Of a DNA stretch of 21,738 bases, positions 15,347 to 21,738 are shown in pieces (positions within the stretch are counted from its first letter, which is position 1; each line of letters begins with the position of its first letter). The notes beneath the pieces were generated by a model that was not told the DNA's origin, did not search any database, and was given only the letters and a program-made list of their open reading frames with translations. This DNA is from Chitinophagaceae bacterium UBA4857 (GTDB lineage Bacteria > Bacteroidota > Bacteroidia > Chitinophagales > Chitinophagaceae). Made by a program: the position numbers and the translations under genes. The stretch lies in contig DHEF01000008.1 of assembly GCA_002399735.1 (NCBI GenBank), forward strand, positions 1 to 21,738, written 5' to 3'.

Positions 15347-16495
15347 CTGGCAGGCATTTATATTCATATCCCCTTTTGCAAGCAAGCTTGTAATTATTGC
15401 AACTTTCATTTTTCTACATCGTTGCGGTACAAACAACCTTTAATTAATGCTATTGTTAAGGAACTGGAAAATCCTGCGGATTTAGTTGAACCCCAGGAAC
15501 TGATAGAAACTATTTATTTTGGCGGCGGTACGCCCAGTTTATGTACCGAAGAGGAATTAAACAGCATGTTAACCGCTATTCATAAAAACTTTACGGTTGC
15601 ACCCGATGCAGAAATTACTTTTGAAACAAATCCTGATGATATTACACTTGCGCAATTGAATATGTGGAAACGTAATGGTATTAATCGTTTAAGCATTGGT
15701 GTACAAAGTTTTTTTGAAGAAGACCTGCAATGGATGAACCGGGCACACAATGCGCAACAAGCTATTAGCGCTCTGCAATGGGCCATAAGTATGTTTGACA
15801 ATATTACCATTGACCTTATTTATGGCACACCGGGACTTACACATGAAAAATGGCAACAAAATGTACAGCAGGCGATCGCATTAGGCATTCCGCATTTATC
15901 CTGTTATGCATTAACGGTGGAGCCTAAAACACCTTTGGATAAACAGATAAGGTTGCATCAAAAAACAAATGTGAACTTAAGCTTTCAATCGGAGCAGTTT
16001 TTATTATTAATGCAATGGAGTAAGGAAGCAGGATTTGAGCACTACGAAATATCAAACTTTGCCAAACCCGGTTTTAGAAGTAAACATAACTCATCCTATT
16101 GGCAGGGAAAAACCTATTGGGGCTTCGGTCCCTCGGCACATTCGTTTAATGGAAGCAGCCGCTGGTGGAATATTGCCAACAATACACAATACATACAAGC
16201 AATTAATAATCACCAACCGGCATTTGAAATAGAAACCTTGACACCCGAACAACAAGTAAACGAATTTATTATGATTACCTTAAGAACCATTGAAGGACTG
16301 TCGCTTAAAGTTGTGGCTGAAAAATGGCCTAGCCTGATGGTTGATAACCAAAATATCCATCCGGCTAATACTATAATAACTGCTGCAAAAGAGCATATTG
16401 AAAAAGGTTATATCATTTATGCAAATGATTATTTACAGTTAACCAACCAAGGTAAGCTACTGGCTGATGGTATTACGGCTGATTTGTTTCTATAA
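15347..16495 (+). CDS. hemW: Radical SAM heme chaperone HemW, apparent CTG start
   Basis: HemW is a radical SAM family protein, formerly annotated as oxygen-independent coproporphyrinogen oxidase, that binds heme and delivers it to target enzymes. In frame from 15347 the N-terminus is (L/M)AGIYIHIPFCKQACNYCNF, with C11-x3-C15-x2-C18 binding the iron-sulfur cluster. GGGTPS (near 55-60), ETNPDD, RLSIGVQSF, DLIYGTPG, ALTVEPKTPL, EISNFAKPG and a WGFGPSAHS motif follow, then the HemN C-terminal domain. The family normally begins MAGIY.HIPFC; here the Met position is CTG, and an in-frame TAA lies at 15332-15334 with no ATG, GTG or TTG between. A TTG at 15422 would delete the cluster and is rejected. 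With CTG the protein has 382 residues, the usual length. The 3' end overlaps the convergent CHAT gene by 23 bp. Confidence 0.93.
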   Translation: MAGIYIHIPFCKQACNYCNFHFSTSLRYKQPLINAIVKELENPADLVEPQELIETIYFGGGTPSLCTEEELNSMLTAIHKNFTVAPDAEITFETNPDDITLAQLNMWKRNGINRLSIGVQSFFEEDLQWMNRAHNAQQAISALQWAISMFDNITIDLIYGTPGLTHEKWQQNVQQAIALGIPHLSCYALTVEPKTPLDKQIRLHQKTNVNLSFQSEQFLLLMQWSKEAGFEHYEISNFAKPGFRSKHNSSYWQGKTYWGFGPSAHSFNGSSRWWNIANNTQYIQAINNHQPAFEIETLTPEQQVNEFIMITLRTIEGLSLKVVAEKWPSLMVDNQNIHPANTIITAAKEHIEKGYIIYANDYLQLTNQGKLLADGITADLFL

Positions 16496-19310
16496 TATTA
16501 TTTTTTAGCAATACCTTTTTTGCTCTTCTATTTTTAACCCATACTAAACCGGCTAATACTAACACAACAGCTATAATAGCAATTATAAACTGATAAACAG
16601 GTGTTGTTTGCGTTTGAATATGTAACTGTTGCCATGCACCTATATACGACAAACCTGCCCAATAATACGGCAGTTTGACCACAGGTCTGGTTGCCGAATT
16701 TTGTAGCCATTGTGTTTTGGTCGTTTGCAATGCAGTTACCGGATTTTGTAAACGAACCATGTTTGTATAAAAATCAGGGATAAGCGCTGCACCTGTTTCG
16801 TCGTTAACATTCCATAATGAAGCAATAACTGCTTTTGCACCCGAGGCTGTAAAAAACCGTCCCATACTCATTAACCCCTCACCCTGTTTTAACATACCGG
16901 TCGCGCCTTTACAAGCATTTAAGACAATTAATGGCGATTTTACTTGTAAAAACTGCACCTGCCATTGATACAATAAACTATCTGCAAAAACAAGGGCTAC
17001 ATCGCCATTAGACAATTCTTTATTATGTGTACTTACATGCAGAATATTATTACCGGCCAGTTGTTTTTCAAAATTATGTTTGGTAGCCTTTTTATTTAAA
17101 TACGCTTTGCTTAATGTTTTTTTATTCAGCTCCCGGTATTCGTTTTTAATCTGTGGTAAATCGGGGTAAACATTATTAAATTCCGAAACAAAATACCCGT
17201 TAACCCTGGCCGTTGCATTTTTAGCAGTATCGCTTAAGACTTGTTGTTGCCATAAGGAAAGTGAAAAAGCATATCCCACCACGGTTTGATGTAACAAATA
17301 AGGCCAGTTACCAGGGTTTGCGGTAGCAGTTGCTTTCGTTTGTAATGCTTCAAAAGGTAATTGGTATAAATATTCGTCGGGTAAAATAATAACCGACTGA
17401 TAGTTTTTCCAGTTTATTGCAGGCAATAAGGTTTTGTACAAAGTATTTGATTGCCTGCAAAATTCAATCGATGCTTCTTGCATGGCGGCTGGACCATTGT
17501 AATAAAACCTTTTTAAATAACCGGCAACACTATCTTTTATTCCCGCTGCATTTTTTAATACATAAATATCTTTTACAGCATCTTTTTCCAATGCGGCTAT
17601 ATACACATCATTATTTCCCACAAAATAGTTTAGCACCAATTGTCCTTTATTAATCAATTGTAGCCATTGTTGTGTGCTATCATTTATTGCTAATCCTGTT
17701 GCCAAAAATCGATTTGCCTGCTGTGATTGATTATCGGTTAAAGCCAGTGCGTATTCCAGTTCGGTAATTTTCTGTTTTGTTCTTTTTATATCGGCGCTAT
17801 CTGTTGTGTGCTCTGCCAACCATTGCCGGTAATACTGAATATTATTAGCTAATCTTTTACGTGTTACCGAAACTGAGTCGTTGAGTATAGTGTACAGCTT
17901 GCTGTTTTTTTCCCGGGCTTCAAATAATACCTGTGCTTTACTCCTTTCAATTTGTTCAACAATAGCGTTGCCAATTTGCGCATCTTTTGTTTTGCTCCAT
18001 TGTGCAACGGCTATTGACAAAATCTTCTCCGTACGTTGACGCGAAAAAACATTCTGATTGTATTTGGCTTGTTCTGTTAAAAATTTTCTTCGAAGTTGCT
18101 GTTCTAAGGTAGAGGCCTGCAACATACCTTGTAAAGCCAGGTTAATGTTATTCTTTGCCAATGCACATTCAGCCTTGCCGGAGATAGCTTCAATAATTAC
18201 ATTATCAACTACTGCATCCGACATTTCGGGGTAGAAATTTTCGTTTTTGTAAGCCGGTATTAATTGTACAAAAGCCTTGTTGTAATAGCCTATAGCTTCA
18301 TTGTATTTCTTTTGTTGTAAAAAATTCTTGCCAATATTTGCCAAGGCCATTCCCTTTTCACGCCTTAACGCATTGGGGAAATACTGCTGTAATATCTGCA
18401 ATGAAGTTTGGTACGATTGTGCCCCTGCATCTAATGCACCTGTCTGTTCCTGTAAAGTTGCCCGCACCCTGTAACAAGCTGATAAACCTTCTGCTAACCG
18501 ACTCTTTTCTTCGTTACCTGCTTTACTTAATAATAAAGTATAATTAAGAATGGTTTTATTATTATTGATCCCAGCCTCTTCAGTTTGTTTCAATAGTTGC
18601 TGTAGTTCTGCTTTTACTCCCATAAGATAAGTATGTGCATATGTCAGACTATCGTTTATCAGTTTCAATCCATTTTTTATCGCTTTGTAAGCCATGTCCA
18701 AACTATCACTCCAGCGATAAGCCACGGCTAAATTACCATATGAGGACGACAGCAAACCCGTATCCTTATTGGTAACTGCATAGTCGATAATTTTTTGATG
18801 TGTAAATATGGCACTGTGGAAATCGCCAAGCCTTGTATAAATATTCCCTAACGGCGTTAATAAATAACCGGCTATAAAATCTTCGTCATAGTCTACCAGT
18901 TTTTTGTTTTGCTCGTAATACTGTAATGCCTGCTCATATAAAGTCATACTCTCCGGCACCCAACCTTTTACCTTCAACGCATCGTAAGCATATTGAATAA
19001 GAAAAGAAAAATAGGCAGAGGCTTCATCACTATTGTTTTGAGGTTTACGTTGTAAGGCATTCGCTACGCCTTCATAGTAAACATATCTTTGCTCAGCGGC
19101 ATCACCAATAAAAGCCCTTCTTTCGTCTAACCATGCTGCGTAGTCAGTATTTTGACCCGCTGTATCTTTCATGTATAAATCAATACTATCAACCGGTTCA
19201 CCCTGGGCTACCCCTGCAACTTTTTCCTGTGCCATTAAGTATAAGGCACCACATACAATAAAAAATACTATCAGGCTAAGCCCTCGTCTGTCTCCAATTA
19301 ATCTAGCCAT
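16473..19310 (-). CDS. Membrane-anchored TPR-CHAT protease-like protein
   Basis: CHAT domains are caspase-like cysteine peptidases. From the ATG at 19310 the product is 945 residues. It has an N-terminal hydrophobic segment (LSLIVFFIVCGALYLMAQ, signal peptide or anchor) and a long helical region with TPR-like repeats, for example near 125-215 and 270-360 (LANIGKNFLQQKKYNEAIGYYNKA). A coiled segment rich in Lys/Glu/Gln covers about 425-530, and the CHAT domain runs from about 610 to 890. Its dyad is intact: His762 in LHVSTHNKE and Cys800 in LNACKGATG, followed by SMGRFFTASGAKAVIASLWNVND. A C-terminal helix (FIIAIIAVVLVLAGLVWV, about 906-924) and a basic tail follow. Two in-frame starts lie upstream (ATG 19328, GTG 19358). 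No obvious substrate or effector gene is adjacent; the divergent neighbour is a Crp-type regulator. The periplasmic location is inferred. Confidence 0.9.
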   Translation of the reverse strand: MARLIGDRRGLSLIVFFIVCGALYLMAQEKVAGVAQGEPVDSIDLYMKDTAGQNTDYAAWLDERRAFIGDAAEQRYVYYEGVANALQRKPQNNSDEASAYFSFLIQYAYDALKVKGWVPESMTLYEQALQYYEQNKKLVDYDEDFIAGYLLTPLGNIYTRLGDFHSAIFTHQKIIDYAVTNKDTGLLSSSYGNLAVAYRWSDSLDMAYKAIKNGLKLINDSLTYAHTYLMGVKAELQQLLKQTEEAGINNNKTILNYTLLLSKAGNEEKSRLAEGLSACYRVRATLQEQTGALDAGAQSYQTSLQILQQYFPNALRREKGMALANIGKNFLQQKKYNEAIGYYNKAFVQLIPAYKNENFYPEMSDAVVDNVIIEAISGKAECALAKNNINLALQGMLQASTLEQQLRRKFLTEQAKYNQNVFSRQRTEKILSIAVAQWSKTKDAQIGNAIVEQIERSKAQVLFEAREKNSKLYTILNDSVSVTRKRLANNIQYYRQWLAEHTTDSADIKRTKQKITELEYALALTDNQSQQANRFLATGLAINDSTQQWLQLINKGQLVLNYFVGNNDVYIAALEKDAVKDIYVLKNAAGIKDSVAGYLKRFYYNGPAAMQEASIEFCRQSNTLYKTLLPAINWKNYQSVIILPDEYLYQLPFEALQTKATATANPGNWPYLLHQTVVGYAFSLSLWQQQVLSDTAKNATARVNGYFVSEFNNVYPDLPQIKNEYRELNKKTLSKAYLNKKATKHNFEKQLAGNNILHVSTHNKELSNGDVALVFADSLLYQWQVQFLQVKSPLIVLNACKGATGMLKQGEGLMSMGRFFTASGAKAVIASLWNVNDETGAALIPDFYTNMVRLQNPVTALQTTKTQWLQNSATRPVVKLPYYWAGLSYIGAWQQLHIQTQTTPVYQFIIAIIAVVLVLAGLVWVKNRRAKKVLLKNNIIETNQP

Positions 19311-19315
19311 ATTGT

Positions 19316-19323
19316 CAAATTTA
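19316..19323 (-). promoter_or_regulatory. Possible -7 box immediately before the CHAT gene
   Basis: TAAATTTG on the minus strand fits TAnnTTTG but lies only 5 bp before the ATG at 19310, so it would give a nearly leaderless message or is coincidental. No TTG is seen 17-23 bp upstream. If real, it favours 19310 as the start over ATG 19328. Confidence 0.3.
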
Positions 19324-19437
19324 CCCATTATTATACAGAAGACCTGAGAAATGAACACCTAACACTGTATCCACCCTACACAATTAGCAAAATATTGTAT
19401 CTTGTTATATATAATTTTTACAAAATTTTCATCTTGC

Positions 19438-19974
19438 ATGAACCCCATACAACAACTGGAACAATTGATAAGCACACATCATTTATGGGAGGATGAAAAA
19501 GTTTTTGCACGCAATAGTTTTTTGGTAACAAAGGGCACCATCAATACACAGGTGTTTTTTATAACGCACGGGACTTGCCGGGTATTTATACAAGATGGTG
19601 ATGAAGAAAAAACAAGCCGTTTTGGTTATAAAAACTCTTTTATCGTTGCATTAGACTCATACATAAGTAGTAAGCCTACCTTTTTTAACATGCAGGCTAT
19701 TAAACAATGCCATGTAAAAATAATCAGTAAGGCCAGTCTGGAAGGTTTATTACAACAAAGCTTAACGCATATTCTACTCTGGCAGCAAATATTGCAAGCA
19801 CTCATTTATCAGCAACTGGAAAGAGAAGTAGATATTCTCACCACCTCACCTCAAGAAAGATATAACCGGGTATTCACCCGCAGTCCGCATTTGTTCCAGG
19901 AAATACCGCATAAGTACATAGCCTCCTATTTGCGTATGACACCTGAAACGCTATCCCGATTAAAAAAGTCTTGA
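19438..19974 (+). CDS. Crp/Fnr-family cyclic-nucleotide-binding-like regulator
   Basis: From the ATG at 19438 the product is 178 residues. The N-terminal two thirds form a cNMP-binding-like beta-roll: FLVTKGTINTQVFFITHGTCRVFIQDGDEEKTSRFGYKNSFIVALDSYISSKPTFFNMQAI. A dimer helix follows (LLWQQILQALIYQQLEREVDILTTSPQERYNRVF), then a short C-terminal recognition-helix region, IPHKYIASYLRMTPETLSRLKK. This layout is the common Bacteroidota form of Crp-like regulators, where the winged helix is short. The usual cAMP-pocket Arg/Thr signature is not evident, so the ligand is unknown and it may not bind cAMP. A TTG upstream (19402) would add 12 residues outside the domain. It is divergent from the CHAT gene, with about 125 bp between, and upstream of the DinB and VOC genes; it may regulate either side. 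Confidence 0.87.
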   Translation: MNPIQQLEQLISTHHLWEDEKVFARNSFLVTKGTINTQVFFITHGTCRVFIQDGDEEKTSRFGYKNSFIVALDSYISSKPTFFNMQAIKQCHVKIISKASLEGLLQQSLTHILLWQQILQALIYQQLEREVDILTTSPQERYNRVFTRSPHLFQEIPHKYIASYLRMTPETLSRLKKS

Positions 19975-20028
19975 TTTCAATCAGTATTTTCCGCTAAACT
20001 ATAACTGAACTTTGCCGAAAATATAACA

Positions 20029-20589
20029 ATGAAAATGTCGTCAACACTTTTACTGGAAAATATTATACACCAGCTACAAAAATATATAGCACAAGCCCAG
20101 GCATTAAAAAATCAACCCGTTGCTGTTTTAAACTGGCGGGCAAATGAAACATCGTGGAGTGTATTAGAATGTCTGGAACACTTAAGTTTATACGCCGATT
20201 TTTATGTACCCGAAATACAAAAAAGTATTACCAACACCAACCACAAACAACCGGCATCAACTTTTACCAGCAGCTGGCTGGGTAATTATTTTGCCAAAAG
20301 TATGTTACCTAAAGAAAAGCTGAACAAAATGAAAACCTTTAAGGATAAAAACCCGATTGGCTCTCAATTAAATTACACTACCATTGACAGGTTCATTAAC
20401 CTGCATCAACAACTTTTACAATTGTTACAGGCCGCTAAATCTGTAAATATCAACAAAACCAAAACCGGCATTAGTATTACCAAACTGTTACGTTTAAAAC
20501 TGGGCGACACTTTCCGGTTTGTAGTAAACCATGTAAACCGCCATATGGTACAGGCGCAAAAAACCCTTTCGGCCCAGCAAGCTGCTTAA
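20029..20589 (+). CDS. DinB-family four-helix-bundle protein
   Basis: The 186-residue product fits the DinB/YfiT-like metal-binding four-helix bundle, whose members include thiol-dependent transferases and many of unknown role. Seen here are ANETSWSVLECLEHL (helix 2) with His51 and, near the C-terminus, FRFVVNHVNRHMVQAQ with His168 and His172. One His plus HxxxH is the metal-ligand pattern of the family. There is no signal peptide, so it is cytoplasmic. ATG at 20029 is used; an ATG two codons later is equally possible. It starts 54 bp after the Crp-type gene and ends 73 bp before the VOC gene, all on the plus strand. The substrate cannot be inferred. Confidence 0.87.
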   Translation: MKMSSTLLLENIIHQLQKYIAQAQALKNQPVAVLNWRANETSWSVLECLEHLSLYADFYVPEIQKSITNTNHKQPASTFTSSWLGNYFAKSMLPKEKLNKMKTFKDKNPIGSQLNYTTIDRFINLHQQLLQLLQAAKSVNINKTKTGISITKLLRLKLGDTFRFVVNHVNRHMVQAQKTLSAQQAA

Positions 20590-20662
20590 AGTTTGTTTCT
20601 TATCATACATCAATTAGCAGGTTGTGGCATTGTTTTTACTTTGCTGTATTAAATTAATCATT

Positions 20663-21604
20663 ATGAGCAATACAGTAAAAGGCATACATCATATAACCGC
20701 TATTGCCGGCGACGCAAAAAGAAACTTTAAGTTTTACACCCAAACACTGGGACAACGTTTTGTAAAGAAAACCGTAAACTTCGATGATCCGCATACTTAC
20801 CATTTTTATTATGGCGATGAACAAGGTACCCCGGGTTCTATTTTAACGTTTTTTCCTTGGGGAAATGCGGTAAAACAAGGACGTAGAGGTGCAGGTTTAA
20901 CTACCGAATTTGGCTACAGTATACCTGAAGGAAGTCTTGATTTCTGGCTAAACCGTTTACAGGAAAAAAATGTGATTTATAATAAAACATCAGAAAAATT
21001 TGGCGAAAAATATATTACGTTAATCGATCCAGATGGTTTAAAAATTGAATTAACCACCACCGGTAAACCCGACAACCGCGTACCATTTGTAACCAACGAT
21101 ATTAGTACCGATGTTGCCACACGTGGTTTTCATCATGTAACACTTACGTTAAATGATATTAAACCAACCGAGGAAATAATAACCGGTTTATTAGATTATA
21201 AATTAGTTGGGCAGGAGGTTAATCGTTATCGTTACATAAACGAAAACATTGACACGGCGAATGTGATAGACCTGGTGTTATTACCAAAAGAAGAAAGAGC
21301 TATTAACGCCAACGGTACCATACATCATGTTGCTTTCCGGGTAAACGATGATGCAGCACAAATGGAATTACGCAAAAAAATTGTGGATGCCGGCTTACAC
21401 ATCACCCCACAAATTGACCGTAACTATTTTCACTCATTATACTTCCGCGAACCGGGTGGCGTGTTGTTTGAAATTGCTACCGACAACCCCGGATTTACTG
21501 TTGATGAGCCTTTGGCTGAGTTAGGTACTAATTTAAAATTACCTGCACAGTACGAAGCCCAACGCAGCCAGATAGAAAAACATTTGGCCAGGTTGGAAGA
21601 TTAA
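20663..21604 (+). CDS. Two-domain VOC protein, ring-cleaving dioxygenase-like (MhqO/PcpA type)
   Basis: From the ATG at 20663 the product is 313 residues with two tandem vicinal-oxygen-chelate (glyoxalase/extradiol dioxygenase) domains. The first starts at GIHHITAIAGDAKRNFKFYTQTLG and the second at RGFHHVTLTLNDIKPTEEI (near 153). Metal ligands of the hydroquinone-dioxygenase group are present: His9/His10, His221/His222 (IHHVAFRV) and Glu270 (GVLFEIATD). The spacing of 49 residues from the first His of the second pair to the Glu equals that of PcpA (H227, E276; recalled). Members cleave hydroquinone-like rings or are tied to quinone stress (Bacillus MhqO); the substrate here is unknown. An upstream in-frame GTG (20624) would add 13 hydrophobic residues not seen in the family and is rejected. 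Confidence 0.87.
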   Translation: MSNTVKGIHHITAIAGDAKRNFKFYTQTLGQRFVKKTVNFDDPHTYHFYYGDEQGTPGSILTFFPWGNAVKQGRRGAGLTTEFGYSIPEGSLDFWLNRLQEKNVIYNKTSEKFGEKYITLIDPDGLKIELTTTGKPDNRVPFVTNDISTDVATRGFHHVTLTLNDIKPTEEIITGLLDYKLVGQEVNRYRYINENIDTANVIDLVLLPKEERAINANGTIHHVAFRVNDDAAQMELRKKIVDAGLHITPQIDRNYFHSLYFREPGGVLFEIATDNPGFTVDEPLAELGTNLKLPAQYEAQRSQIEKHLARLED

Positions 21605-21643
21605 ACTTTCCCTTTCGTGTGACACAAACCGAGGCGTAACACT

Positions 21644-21680
21644 TGCAGTTGGTAGTATAATAATTATGTTACCAACTGCA
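21644..21680. repeat. Hairpin after the VOC gene
   Basis: GCAGTTGGTA (21645-21654) and TACCAACTGC (21670-21679) are a perfect 10-bp inverted repeat with a 15-base AT-rich loop, plus an outer T-A pair. It lies 40 bp after the VOC stop but is not followed by a T tract, so it is either a weak terminator or an unrelated palindrome. A smaller hairpin, AACCC-GATA-GGGTT, follows at 21704-21717. Confidence 0.55.
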
Positions 21681-21738
21681 TTACTACTATCATCGCCTGT
21701 TGTAACCCGATAGGGTTGGGATTTAATTTATTTCCAGT

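Noticed and set aside
15422..16495. hemW starting at TTG 15422
   Set aside because: This would remove the CxxxCxxC iron-sulfur motif and the family N-terminus, which are encoded in the same frame upstream.
1..21738. CRISPR array, tRNA, rRNA or complete insertion sequence
   Set aside because: No evenly spaced direct repeats, no cloverleaf-like stretch noticed, and no transposase coding sequence; the repeats found are short and non-coding.

Overview
The window is a chromosomal segment of a gliding or type IX secreting Bacteroidota, most likely of the Chitinophagaceae/Chitinophagales type. Reasons: an intact gldK-gldL-gldM-gldN cluster, AT-rich DNA without clear Shine-Dalgarno sequences, promoter-like TAnnTTTG (-7) boxes typical of the phylum, a DUF4271-hemD pair, and intergenic repeats of a kind common in these genomes. 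The lineage is inferred from gene content and style; no sequence search was possible.

Layout. (1) 1-1017: a GC-richer patch of unknown nature, a small membrane protein with a possible PH-like domain, then a 356-bp gap filled with short palindromic repeats and one copy of a dispersed repeat. (2) 1018-3446, plus strand: a small lipoprotein and uvrC as a two-gene unit closed by a strong terminator. (3) 3674-8671, minus strand: gldK, gldL, gldM, gldN, the core of the type IX secretion/gliding machinery, with a promoter before gldK, a hairpin between gldK and gldL and a terminator after gldN. (4) 8773-10857, minus: a large DUF255 thioredoxin-like protein. (5) 10858-11526: a 669-bp gene-free island built from several inverted and dispersed repeats. 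(6) 11472-15151, minus: outer membrane BamA/TamA-like protein, DUF4271 membrane protein and uroporphyrinogen-III synthase, closely spaced and probably one operon, ending in a terminator. (7) 15314-16495, plus: hemW, whose reading frame has no ATG/GTG/TTG at the expected N-terminus but a CTG exactly there. (8) 16473-19323, minus: a membrane-anchored TPR-CHAT protease-like protein that overlaps hemW tail to tail and is divergent from (9) 19438-21604, plus: a Crp/Fnr-type regulator, a DinB-family protein and a two-domain VOC (ring-cleaving dioxygenase-like) protein. The window ends in a short hairpin-rich stretch.

How they fit. The gld genes form one machine: GldL and GldM are the inner-membrane motor, and GldK and GldN form the periplasmic/outer-membrane ring. 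HemD and HemW both serve heme metabolism but sit in different transcription units. The most unusual points are the CTG start of hemW, the repeat island at 10.9-11.5 kb with a diverged relative of one element near 0.9 kb, and the CHAT protein with an intact His/Cys dyad. I did not find a wholly new multigene system; most of the window is core Bacteroidota chromosome.
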